From Siphonodentalium dalli (taxonomy: Eukaryota > Mollusca > Scaphopoda > Gadilida > Siphonodentaliidae): a stretch of 64,000 nt of DNA. The stretch is from NCBI GenBank assembly GCA_032622095.1, contig CP136062.1, positions 199,523,887-199,587,886 on the forward strand, written 5' to 3'. A program made the translations under genes and the position numbers. Shown here one piece after another: positions 24,056 to 35,216 of this stretch (position 1 is the stretch's first letter; each line of letters opens with the position of its first letter). The notes under the pieces were generated by a model that was not told the DNA's origin, searched no databases, and was given only the letters and a program-made list of their open reading frames with translations.

Positions 24056-24178
24056 ACAAGGTTGTGTACAGTATATGTGGGTTTTTTTGTACGAATCCAG
24101 TTTGTGGTGAAATGCAATATGACTTTTCACCACAACATGTACGAGTACAAGAAAACAATTATACTGTACACAACATTT
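24056..24178. mobile_element. Foldback sequence
   Basis: GTTGTGTACAGTATA at about 24061 pairs with TATACTGTACACAAC at about 24160. Inside, GTGGTGAAA pairs with TTTTCACCAC. A second small inverted pair (TACGGAAGCATGGA and TCCATGCTTCCGTA) lies at 24330-24383. Confidence 0.55.
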
Positions 24179-24384
24179 AACTAGAATGCACTCAGAGAGA
24201 TGCCAACGTGCGCAAAAATGTAATAAACAATAATTAAAAAAATAATTTCACTGTATTTTACTTAATTTATTTAATTTAATTTAATGCTAGCAAAAAAAGA
24301 CAATTACCATTTCTCATTTCATCACAGATATACGGAAGCATGGATGGATTTTATTTTTGTAAGTGGCGGCTCCATGCTTCCGTA

Positions 24385-25250
24385 GATAGCAGCCAATATG
24401 CAACAATAAATATCAACAATTAATCAATAATTAATCAATAACGATCATTTTATGTAATAATAAACTCTTCAAACGGTGTTTGTGTCAACAAATGCGTTTT
24501 GTTTTGTGTTACGTCATTCGTCGTATTTGACCCGGAACTCGGCTGAAGGTTAGGCTATATTCAGCCTATTGCGTCGAATTACGAAATCGCGTTTTGAATG
24601 TCTCTCTTTTCCCGCACGATAAAAAGAGGTCTTCGCACGAACCAAAAATGATAAAACTTCCCAATTAAAAGTAAAAATACCCAAATGAAGGAGTCTATGT
24701 AGGTCCCGAAGGAGTCTATAGACTCTTTGATGTAGAGTTCTGAAGGAGAAAATGTAGGTCGATCTATTTTTGTCATAACTCTGACGTATTTTGACCTGGG
24801 AGAAAAAATCGAAATCGAGGCTCACTACGAGCATGCCAGTTTTAAATATAGAAACAGGGAATCCCGACAAATGGCGATATCGGCGACAAACAAATAATCG
24901 AAAACAACACATAAAATAAACATAGCAAAAACGCGGCACAGTAAAAATGTCAGAACGCCACGAGGTTTTACGTCATTTTTGGTGACGTCATGGAGTGAAA
25001 CGGAGTAGGGTGACACCAACCTACGAATCTGTCTGATCGCCATACTGTTGCGCGAGCGCACGTAATAATGACATTTTTATTATCCATCTGTATTTTTATC
25101 CAAATGACGTCCCGATAATTGTTTATAAACGTCATACATGTAGTGGAGTCGGTTTTGCCTAATCAGAAATAGCGTTAGTTAAGAGATGGGTAATAATATA
25201 TAATATTGCATCAAGTCCAAGCTGGTCTTCGAAAAGAAAAAAAATGTTAG
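24385..25250. other. Gene-free stretch
   Basis: It contains a 129-codon minus-strand frame (24550-24939) of low-complexity, repeat-like composition that I do not consider coding. Nothing else recognised. Confidence 0.35.
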
Positions 25251-25254
25251 TACA

Positions 25255-25455
25255 AAATTCGACAATTTCCTACTACATAACTCGTTAGCTTCTTTTCTAC
25301 TACACAACTCGTTGATTTGCACTACACAATTCGTGACCTCAAACTACTACTTGTTGAGTTTACTATATAACTCGCAAACTACCACAAAACTCGGCAATTA
25401 TTACTACACAACTCGTGAGTTACCGCTTAGATCGTCAGTTACTACAAAGCTCGGC
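25255..25455. repeat. Solo end of element N
   Basis: The motif order (ACTCGGCAATTATTACTACA, then ACTCGTGAGTTACC, then CGTCAGTTACTACAA) matches the right arm of N at 22355-22450. Confidence 0.55.
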
Positions 25456-25532
25456 GTAACAGGTGTGATTGATGTTCAATATCGGGACACAATCGATATA
25501 TGTCCTTGTAAATTTCAGTTATAAAAAGAGTT

Positions 25533-26014
25533 TTAACCCTTTCAGTGCCAGGTCCGATTTTTGTATCAACCCATATACCCTGTGCCAATGCATTCTCTTA
25601 TATATGCGAGTCAACCATAGGTCGCCTCGCATATATACGAGAATGCATTGGCCTAACAATTTTTCATCATTTGTTATTATTTTTAACAATTTTTTCAATT
25701 TTAATAATTTTTTCATATATTCTTTAACAGACTTATTTTGTAGGTTTAGTGCCAGGGAATCTTACGTTTTTCATGGGCATCATAATTATTACTATGAATA
25801 CTTGGTGATAGTTTTGAGTTATAACATGCCCCTAAGGTTTTATCCAGTTTGTTTTTAAATTCGCTATATCATGCTTAAGCATACCCAAACAAAATTCAAC
25901 CCGAAAAAATCTAAAAACAAAACAAAAACAATTTGTTTTTTATTTTTTTAGGGCCGATTTTACAGACCGTAAATTAGGGCCGATCTCATCGGCCCCTGGA
26001 ACTGAAAGTGTTAA
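25533..26014. mobile_element. piggyBac-type MITE, second family, containing half an F core
   Basis: TTAA at 25533-25536 and 26011-26014 flank CCCTTTCAGTGCCAGGTCCG and its partner CACTTTCAGTTCCAGG (right end, complement). Inside, 25579-25653 is one of the two F hairpins, followed by the same T-rich spacer, although the outer TIRs differ from F. No transposase. Confidence 0.7.
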
Positions 26015-26175
26015 AGATTACTGATTAGTTCATGTGAATTTCTTCAGCTCATGTACTTAGTTTATCCCGTCAGACACAAGTTTATACATGTTTTGAGCAA
26101 ATTAAACGGGTTAGAGACTTGATTGATGACGTAAGTTCCTGACGTAGTTACAACGTTCTCTTTTCCTCGGTACAG

Positions 26176-26303
26176 GAGCAGAATACTGTATAGCCGAGTT
26201 GGCAGCCCGTGTGGACGGAAAACATCTGAGAGATCTAGCCATCACGCCATCACTGTTGGTTGAAGTTGGTCGAGCATGTGGACATTTTGACAAGTGCATG
26301 CAG
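26176..26303 (+). CDS. HYKK-like gene, first visible exon
   Basis: The acceptor is TTTTCCTCGGTACAG and the donor CAG|GTGAAT. Two bases complete an incoming codon, then 42 codons follow, including LAARVDGKHLRDL and LLVEVGRACGHFD. The exon needs an upstream partner, which I do not see. Confidence 0.7.
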
Positions 26304-28666
26304 GTGAATATATATTGGCATTGTCTAGTATTAATCTGGGGGCGGTGTTCAGGAAATATTACCAAACGACAACTAATACAAGTTCAACATGATTCCTATA
26401 CATTGGTGGTGACATGTTCTGGTCGTACGCTGAACAAACGACATTTTGTCGTTTTGCAGAACTTATTATCTGAACATATCCTAAGGAACTATACTCATAC
26501 ATGAGTATTTAATAAAGAATGTTGTCAACTGCCTCGCGATGCGTTCACTGTGGATGCAGCTGAAAATAGTATAAGTTTTTTTTTAACCATTATTATATAC
26601 ACCAACAAGAACACGGAGTAATAGAGCAAATTTCATATATTCTTATTTACTTTATCAATACTTCTGCAGTGACGATATTCCGCATGTCAGTTTTGTCAAC
26701 AAACCCTGCGATTTGTCACGAACAATAACTCTAGAATGCGGGCAAAATTGAATATATTCAGACAGGGGTCGCTGCGTATTTCGTCCATTAACTTATTTGC
26801 AAAAGCAATGGCTGGATTAAAGTCCCTCTACGTTCTTTTTCTATAGGTATTAAAACAAAATAAGGCATTACTTGACATAAATTGTCTTGCAAATGAGTAA
26901 ACTCTTTATACAATGTCAATGAGAAGCGTTTTAGGTTATATATATTTTTAATAAAACAAAAATTAAATCTGCCTTTAAGTCAGTAGTCCTTGAGTTGTTG
27001 GTATCGTGCTTGCATATCGCATTTTCATTATTTATCATTATTTTTCAGGATTTCAGTCACCCCGGATTTGAGGACCAGAATCGGCATGCGAACCTTCACC
27101 GCCTCCCATACATTAGGCACTGGGCGAACACCGTGGTGGACGAGACTGTCAGGAAAGTCGCATCTGACGTCATTTCCGCTTACATAGACGAGATTTATCC
27201 ACTTCTGACGTTTTACCAAAAGGGTCAGTAAAGGTTCATGCCGTCTACATGTATGTGGATGTGGCATATACACGCGCGTTTGTTCGATGTTTTAACTATT
27301 ACCACGCTAAAATGTTGTAGCCTTAGAGTTTTGCGCCAAGGCAGTTTTAACAATCTGAGTATAGACGTTCACGGTCATATTTTATACATAATAATTGTGA
27401 ATTTGCTCACCGCGCAAAACAAAATGAAAATTACTTGCTACCAATCTCTCTGGTATCTCACATTCCTCGCTAAATACAACATAGTAATATGTCGAAAACT
27501 ATCATGAAGCTATAGTACGAAGAACGCTCTTTATTATATCCCTTTATGGGCGCAGAAGTGTGGACGCTCTTTATCAGTGACGATCATATGATATGATTTT
27601 GTGACACGCTGACGAAAACTTCCTCTTTTGAATGTCTAGATCTGACTACCAAAACATGCAATAATTATTATATTTGTATAGAAGTCATACATTATAGTGG
27701 TTTTGTTGTGTCAAACGGCCAGGGCATCTGTAAGGAAAATAGATTGAAATTGGGTGATTGTTTTTTTATCAGTGTTTCATTACATACGAAGAACTGCTAC
27801 ACATTTTCGAACAAAATTCAATTGGAAAAATCTTCGTATCGTGTCGATATGTGTTCGTAATGATCGGTGTTATACAAGCAAATTTGAAATTTGTTTTCGT
27901 TTCTCTCTAATAAAATTAGACATTTCTGAAAGAAAAAAAGCAATAGTGTATTTTATATACCCAAGTATACGTTTGCGATCCTTAATTGCCTGCATGGGGT
28001 AAAACATAAAACGAAGTACATGTAAGGAAGCATACATGTACGTGTCTGCTGTCTATACGGACGGATTGTTGCTAGCCTATGGTGGTACATCCAAATCCCA
28101 TTGGGTACGGTAAATTCGGTAATGGTAACGGCATTCCAGTACCTTACCTGGACAATAGTATTGCATCGTAAGCATCCAAAATATGTTTCTTGGTTTCTAT
28201 TTCAGGAAATATCCATGGTAATCTCAATTTAAAGAATATCTATGTTTCAACCAACGAGAAGCTCAATGAGGGGGCACGTGATACGAAGAGAAGACCCCGT
28301 GTTAACAGTGCACATCGTGTATTTATTTCAGACTTCGAGAACTCCGTGAAGTCATATCCTGCGTTCGAGTGTGCAACGTTAATGGCTGAAGTTCTCACGC
28401 GTGTTAAGTCTGAGAACATACCACTGAGTGTTAGCTTTATTATCAGTGGATTTAATTCAGAGTATCCACTCAACGACACGGAGATGAAACATTTAAGATT
28501 ATTGACCTGCAGTAAACTTGCACACCACGTGCTTGTCTATTCGTCCAGAGCGACTTCGAGTTTGGACATCGTAGATTCTACAGCTGGCGATTACTCGAGA
28601 CTTCTTGGAACACTGTGGTCATTGACGGATAAACAGTTTTTAGGAGAGATAAAATCAAAGCGGTGA
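26176..28666 (+). CDS. Hydroxylysine kinase-like (APH-fold) gene, 3' three exons
   Basis: Exons 26176-26303, 27049-27223 and 28206-28666 join in phase (0, then 1), with AG/GT borders, to give about 254 residues. The pattern follows the hydroxylysine kinase (HYKK/AGPHD1) branch of the aminoglycoside phosphotransferase fold. It has LLVEVGRACG then FSHPGF in the helical part, HGNLNLKNIYV at the catalytic loop, FISDFE at the metal-binding site, and a C-terminal GFNSEYPLNDTEMKHL segment. In the family the loop reads HGD, so the catalytic Asp is replaced by Asn. The N-lobe (about 110 residues) is not found upstream in the window; it may be farther away, diverged or lost. Cytosolic hydroxylysine phosphorylation is the family role; here a pseudokinase or decaying paralogue is equally possible. 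AATAAA lies at 28951. Confidence 0.75.
27049..27223 (+). CDS. HYKK-like gene, middle exon
   Basis: The acceptor is TTATTTTTCAG and the donor AAAAGG|GTCAGT. It starts in phase 0 with DFSHPGFEDQ and ends one base into a Gly codon that the next exon completes. It encodes helices before the catalytic loop (WANTVVDETVRKVASDVI). Confidence 0.75.
28206..28666 (+). CDS. HYKK-like gene, terminal exon
   Basis: The acceptor is TTGGTTTCTATTTCAG. The exon carries the HGN loop, the DFE motif and the C-terminal helical region, then TGA at 28664. Its first part (28212-28373) is duplicated at 29310-29471. Confidence 0.75.
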
Positions 28667-28950
28667 TATCGACTTGGATTACGTTCATACAGATGGCAAA
28701 ATTTGCTGGCAATATTTCATGAAATTCATCATAGATGGCTATTTATTGCCAACTTTAGAAAGATACAGTTTGGAATTACAGAAGTGGTGTCTAAAATCGC
28801 TTCTATTTTTTTTCTATTTGCATATTATTTTGAGCGGTAAAATGTCACAAGTTTTACACGATTGATTGAAGGCTAATTTCGGCCAAATGTCGGCCAAATG
28901 TCAGTTGTATAGGAACTTCATGAATTACATAAATATCTTACCGAGCATGT

Positions 28951-28956
28951 AATAAA
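28951..28956 (+). terminator. Candidate polyadenylation signal of the HYKK-like gene
   Basis: AATAAA lies about 285 bp after the stop codon, in an AT-rich 3' region without other signals. Confidence 0.4.
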
Positions 28957-29309
28957 ACTGTTGGTTACGTGTATTTTATAAGTACATATCGTATCCTAGC
29001 ACACTAGATATACAGTCTCGAACAACGAATGGACATTTCCACATGCACCTGTCAATCAAATAATTATTAGCAGATATTTTCTACCAACAGCGATTGAGGT
29101 GGTCGCTTGCTGCAATGAAAATTCTTTGTTCACCCAAGTGTTGATATCCGCGAATACTTTCAGTGTTAAATTGCCTATATTCAAACAGATTGTTTGTTGT
29201 CAAATCATAATGTTCTGAAATTTCGAGTTGGCCATATAATGCTGGAAATTCATCAGTGATTATAACGCAGTTCTTCGTTCTGCGTGACAGTCGTCAATTA
29301 TATCACAAG

Positions 29310-29471
29310 TCCATGGTAATCTCAATTTAAAGAATATTTATGTTTCAACCAACGAGAAGCTCAATGAGGGGGCACGTGATACGAAGAGAAGACCCCGTGT
29401 TAACAGTGCACATCGTATATTTATTTCAGACTTCGAGAACTCCGTGAAGTCATATCCTGCGTTCGAGTGTG
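29310..29471 (+). pseudogene. Partial duplicate of the HYKK-like terminal exon
   Basis: 162 bp match 28212-28373 with two differences visible (C to T, G to A). The frame stays open through HGNLNLKNIYV and FISDFE, then runs into unrelated sequence and stops shortly after. There is no splice acceptor at its left edge. The insert is bracketed by TCACAA at 29303-29308 and 29472-29477. Confidence 0.8.
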
Positions 29472-29953
29472 TCACAAATAAACACGGTATAATCTTGGGT
29501 GTATTATAGCATATCGGCAGCACTGTACAACCAAGTAAACTGTTTCTGCAGACGCCTTGTCATGCACCTAACAGGTTACAGACACCTAATTATTTTCCAT
29601 AGTCGACATTGTTAACTAGAAGTCCCGCCGGCCATGGGTTAAGCCTATTTGAACTTCAAGTGGTAAATTTTCCCTTAGAACGTCATCCTCTGCACCAGTC
29701 TGTGACAACAAACGCGCCCTTTTTCTGTATTTTTTCAAACGATAATCTTGCATTTCCACAACTACCCCATTTACTGCACAAAAATCAGCAGCATAAAAAT
29801 ACCCATACCCCTTCCATAACTTCTTCCTGGACATCTAAATATACATGATCGCCATTTAAGGTTAATCCTTTGTGAATTAATAAATGAATGTTTATTATCA
29901 TCCCATCGCTCCAACTCTTTCATGACTGGAGATTCCTGAAATTTTGCGAACAA

Positions 29954-30090
29954 CCCTGTGCCAATGCGTTCTCTTATATATGCGATTCGCCCATAGGGCG
30001 CCTCACATATATAAGAGAATGCATTATCTTATGGTATAATATATGCGTGTATGGGAGACTCGCATAAATAAGAAAATGCACTGGCACAGG
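29954..30090. mobile_element. Diverged F core without piggyBac ends
   Basis: It begins CCCTGTGCCAATGCGTTCTC and ends GAAAATGCACTGGCACAGG, with CTTATATATGCGA-type hairpin arms inside. The CCCTTTACCC ends and TTAA are absent, so the core can occur alone. Confidence 0.65.
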
Positions 30091-30499
30091 ATTTTTAAAA
30101 CTACATCAGAGCGGCTCCCGTGATGGTTTATGTTCCCTTTGGGTCAATTTTATTCGAGGGATAAAAAATAGCCGCTAAATAATTTACAGTACGGATTTTA
30201 TATCCCACCGAAAGACTATTTCAAATGATAGAATTTAGAAAAATCGGGAACAGATTTTGTTCAACACGGTACATTAAACAGCACTGGTTGTTGTCAACCA
30301 GTTCCTGATATGGTAAAAATAAAGGTCGTGTTTCACTTTTATAATCACTGAAATGTTCTGACTTTGGCAAGTGTTTTCAGAGTATATAAAGCCTGCGTAT
30401 CTGTCTTCCGTGTATTTATCGACCTATCTTATCCCTCCTTCTATGTTACGTAGACACAACGTGAATGCCCAAAATGAGTCATCTCCATGCATAGTTAGT

Positions 30500-30770
30500 T
30501 AAACGAGCCCGTGTTCTCGTCAATATGAAATAAGCCCATATTGTACCTAGTGAGATTATTTTCACGAGAACAGGATGGAAAATAGCAGGAATAAACCTAC
30601 TCACGACAACAGATGTATACGCTCTCTATAATGTATTTTCATTGTGGCCCGCGCCATCCAACGGCGTAACGGGTACAAGTCCTTTATGGTCATATTTCAG
30701 AATGAATTAAGTCCAATATGAACCTATATATTTAGGTCCAATATGAACATATTTGCACGAGAATCTGTTC
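30500..30770. repeat. Inverted partner of the 176-420 repeat
   Basis: It contains TAAGTCCAATATGAACCTAT and TTTCATTGTGGCCCGC, complements of motifs at 176-300. Confidence 0.5.
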
Positions 30771-30823
30771 TTTTTATATCACCTGTCCACGTTAAAAAAA
30801 AACATCTTCTACTCCAGAACCGC

Positions 30824-31222
30824 TTAACCCTTTACCCAACAAACGGACAAAAACGCCCAAATAAAAAAAAAATGTGATGGTTACAGTTATGCCCTGTGCC
30901 AATGCATTCTCTTATATATGCGAGTCGACCATAGCCTATGGTCCATAGGTCGCCTCGCATATATAAGAGAATGCATTGGCCTAAAAAAATCATTTTTTAA
31001 CACTTTTTACCAGTTTTTCTTACATTCTTTAACAATTTTATAATTTTTTCTTACATTTTTTAACAATTTTTATAATATTTTTCTACATTTTTTGACAATT
31101 TTATCATTTTTAATATGTGTTAAGCCAATGCATTCTCTTATATATGCGAGGCGACCTATGGTCGACTCGCATATATACGAGAATGCATTGGCACAGGGCC
31201 GCTCTGTTGGGTAAAGGGTTAA
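30824..31222. mobile_element. piggyBac-type MITE F, copy 2
   Basis: TTAA at 30824-30827 and 31219-31222 with CCCTTTACCCAACA ends. It is in opposite orientation to copy 1 (the long arm, here truncated and partly A-rich, is on the left). The left core hairpin loop has grown by a duplicated CTATGGTCCATAG-like piece. Confidence 0.85.
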
Positions 31223-33092
31223 CCAATCTGGCTCACATTTGGAATGAAGGTTATACTGGTGTGACTATGCTATATGATTAAAATCTGCTCATAAGGGGCC
31301 GGTCAACCAATTAGTGGCCAGGTCACTGAGGGATAACTCTTTTAACATTAAATAATTTTAAAATGTTCTTCTCTGGATGCAGTTGATCGAATATTTCGAT
31401 ATTTTGCATGGAACATTGCTATGACCCTTACATGTCGATCATAGTTTGTTCAATCCGATATGCTCAAATGAATGTTAGGAGTCACAAGAAACTTTGAAAA
31501 ATAACACTTCTATTAATCTATGGAGCTTTCCACTAGTTCACTCTATGTGTGAATCTTAATCCATCTAAATGTTTGAAAGGAGTAACTAGGGTGCTAACGA
31601 ACACAATTGCTTGATTTGTATATCAAACTAGATTATACGGACTCAAATGGGCGGCAATGGTATCTCCCACTGTAAACCGCTGTACTGATAGGGTTCACAT
31701 TTTGGTGTGAATGCTTCTTGTATATATGCCAACGGTTCACATAAATTTACTTATGAAAGCCGCTGGTCCAACAATTGGGGTCGGGTCACCGAGAGATAAC
31801 TCTAATAATATATAGTTTGTTGTAAAACTGTTAAAACACCTTAGTACCCCCCCCCCCCCCGTTTGGCTGATATCAGAACCAAACATAATGTTGTAGTAAT
31901 TTCTTATGACAATGGTGTTTAGCTATCACGTTGATAAGGATGTGGAATATGACGTCAAATTGTACATATTATTGCTCGAATTTGTTACATCCCGGATTAA
32001 AATATGTTGAAAAATACATAAAATATTTTCACACGGACTTTAGATGCCCCAAAAAGACTTCCAGAAGTCATAAAAATAAAAGGTCTCGGACCACACGTCC
32101 CCCGAAAAAAGATGGTTTTCTTAGAAGGTTGAACAAAAACAATCGAACTTGGTACAAAAAAAGACATATTTTCTGATAGTAAAAGGTGTAAGCGGGGTGT
32201 TATGTCGCGTTTTCTCAAATGTTTCTCCATGATATGAATGTGTGTACGTGTTTTGAATATGCAATACATTAACGTTTTGAATTTTAAAACAAATTATTAA
32301 TTCTTTGTAAAATAATTCATGGGTGAGCTGATACATGCGTCTTTTCTTTCTTGTGCTACTTAACCGTGAATCCACGTTGAACGCTCATTGTTTGTCATCG
32401 CACCGATTGTCTCCCCGTTCGCAGCGGTCGTGTGGGGTATGGTGGTGGGGTGGGAAATGGTAATAAAAACATTGATTTATACAAGAAATAAATTTGTAGG
32501 GAAATCTTAAGGACATCCCCAACGTAATAGAGTTGCAACTTATTCCAATATGGCCGACAATTTTTTTTTACGAACGAGCTCTTCTTCACGATATAACGTT
32601 TTGCAAAATGGACATAATGACACCAAGCGCCATGTTTATTATAAGAGATAAATCATTTTGATGCGTAAAAATTGCTTTCTTACCGGAATCTATATGAACA
32701 TTATTTATGAAAAATAGTTGTTTTCAATTTTACAGTTTGTTCCGATGTTCATATCTGGAAAATTATTGCAACTTTTTAGCATATTTGTTTACCGGTAGCT
32801 CCTAGGATATCCGATATGTTGAGAAGGACCTTGCGTTTTCATTAAATGTTTCTTGTGTCATAAATTCACCATGTGAAATGTGGTCTACCCGCTAGATGAT
32901 GACAAATCACGAGGACATCGAAAAATAGGGAACATTAATGTTTAGTTCACATATACTAACATCTGAGGATATATAATCACAATCCGTTCAAAAGAGTTAT
33001 TAGAAGGCAAAATGTGACAAAAGTGTATATAACACTTGATCAAAAACTAGGAATTATCCAGAATTCTGGAGAAACGGATATGTTCTAAAGTG
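31223..33092. other. Gene-free stretch
   Basis: A poly-C run lies near 31847. Short frames at 31931-32375 and 32395-32589 show no recognised domain. I see no TIR pair. Confidence 0.4.
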
Positions 33093-34229
33093 TTAACCCT
33101 TTGAACCCCAGCGGCCGCTGCGTGAACCTCCATTATACCCTAGCGGCCGGTATACCGGCCGCTGAACCGGCCATTATAACGACCGCCACGACGTGTTTAT
33201 AGTTTATAGCTATGCGATTCAATAACAAATCGACGTCTAAACTCTAGTTATATATATCAAATATAAAAAGCCTGTTCATATTATATTTATATGGTGAAGG
33301 GCCTCGATCGCATATCAAGTTGATTTCTTGGCGCATGCGGAGAGCAGCGAAATGCGAAATAAATGGTTTATAGCGTACTTATGCACGACATACCCACTAA
33401 TATATGTTTAAATGGCCGCATAGACATCGGCGGTGGTCAGGGTGTGTATATGGAATGTCTAACCGCTATAGTATCGGGTAGGAATATATGCGCATGCGCA
33501 GAACATAGGTTGTAAATGACATAAACATGCGTTTTAAGCGAAATGTGGTGTTATATATAGGACATATAGCTGCATCACAATTGCAGTTTCTTGCTAATGC
33601 CGGGTAGTTGTCTGGTAACCGTTACTAAGGAGAGATTGGGTGGCAAAGTGTCCTTATATTTTAATGATCATAGAATGGTCCATGCATAACATACATATGT
33701 ATCCACAGTTTCAAACAGGTGCCACCATTGAACATATACAGCATTATTCGACTAGATATTGTATAAATTAAGGGAACACTACCACTTAATGGTTAGTGCA
33801 GTGGTGCATCCGTTCATTTGTGGTACTTGATTAGCAACCGTTGCTACCTTAAATAATTAATTTCATTCGATCTCTCTTAAATTCTTGTCGGATATATCTC
33901 AAATTTCACATTAGGGTATTATCGTCATCAAAAACACAATCACTGGCATTGAGTTATGACATACCATGCTATAATTGCCTTTTCCAGTCAATTCGGGGTA
34001 GTTGCCTAGCAACCGTTACCAAGACGCTGCCGCGTGGCAAAGTCTTCCGATTTTATAATGATCAGTGATCAATGGGGGGGGGGCTGTAACGTTTCATACC
34101 TGTGTCACAAATTAAACATAACCAACATCATGCAACAAGACACTATAAAATTTAAAGGAAAATCCCACGAGGAGCCCATGCAGGGTCAGGGTGTCGGTCG
34201 TGGTAGGGCGTCAGGGTTCAAAGGGTTAA
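33093..34229. mobile_element. piggyBac-type non-autonomous element G
   Basis: TTAA at 33093-33096 and 34226-34229 with CCCTTTGAACCCCAGCGG on the left and the complement of CCCTTTGAACCCTGACGCCC on the right. Internal phrases GGTAGTTGTCTGGTAACCGT and GGTAGTTGCCTAGCAACCGT are a diverged pair. Size 1137 bp; no transposase frame. Confidence 0.75.
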
Positions 34230-34804
34230 ATAATTGAATTTCTGAATCAATTTTGGTTTTTCACAAGGATAAACATCTGATTATGCATAATATTGGCAAC
34301 CAAAGATACTGCAAACAAAAATAAAAACAATTCCATAAAGAAAATTAAAAGATCTATTTCTTTAGAGAGTATGGATTTCAGGTGTTCTCCAGATCTATGT
34401 TAATGCCGCATGGTGTTTCCTCTTTGCAGTGAAAATTATTCTCAAGTAAAGCAATCAAAACACAGTTAAACGCACAATAGACAACTAAAATGTTCTGTAA
34501 CATCTATAAATAATGCAGGTATATATAGATCGATACAAATCCAAGTTTATTGTTATGGCTGTTGGTTTGTTGTGTCAGCTTTATCAGAAAAAAAAACATG
34601 TCGAAGCCTAGTTTCCGTTTCAGTTCGATGGGTGACTCTAAAGTCTTCAAAATATTTTTAAACAGTTATACTATACCTACATGAAAATGAAATAAATTCT
34701 ATCTTCTTTGTGTTGTTTTTAAACTTTCTGAGAACGTTTCAGTTAGAAACTATATAAGTGTGAATATATGCAAGCCCACTTTACCAAAGTGCTCCCGTAT
34801 CACT

Positions 34805-35110
34805 TAATAATAATAATAATGTATAGCATTTGTAAAGCGCCTTTCCCATGAGGCCCAAAGCGCTCAAAGTTTTACAATTATTACCCTGATGAGCCTGAAC
34901 ATTCAGTAACCATCTACTGCTCCCCGGGGACAGGGGGAGGTACGTGCAGCCGGGAGTATGCGAGGATACCATATGGCTAGCATACTGACAAGATCTTTCA
35001 CTGCTCATTATCAGGTACCCTTGTAATGCATGGGTGGTGCAAAGCAGACACAGTACGAGCGACCTTGCTCAAGGGTCACAACTTGGCGCGAGATTCAAAC
35101 AGTGTACAAT
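34805..35110 (-). mobile_element. Possible SINE-like repeat
   Basis: On the minus strand, GTTTGAATCTCGCGCC (about 35085-35100) resembles a Pol III B box. The far end is (ATT)n at 34805-34820, preceded by GCGCTTTGGGCCTCATGGGA. The A box is not convincing. The plus-strand phrase TTTGTAAAGCGCCTTTCCC next to AAAGCGCT forms a hairpin. Confidence 0.4.
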
Positions 35111-35159
35111 CCAACAATTCATGTCTATGGATGCATTTGATGTCTTAGGAAATCTATGA

Positions 35160-35216
35160 GGTATATCTCGATACCTATGTATTATAGGTCATGAGAATAA
35201 AGAATTGAATTGAACC
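35160..35216 (+). repeat. Retroposon-like tail (AATAAAGAATTGAATTGAA)
   Basis: The same tail type lies inverted at 11290-11315. The body is not recognised. Confidence 0.3.

Noticed and set aside
24550-24939. 129-codon minus-strand frame as a gene
   Set aside because: Phe/Arg/Tyr-rich composition, two overlapping frames of similar openness, no splice or domain evidence.
33093-34229. Autonomous piggyBac transposon
   Set aside because: The TTAA and ends fit, but no frame of transposase size or DDD motif is present in 1137 bp.
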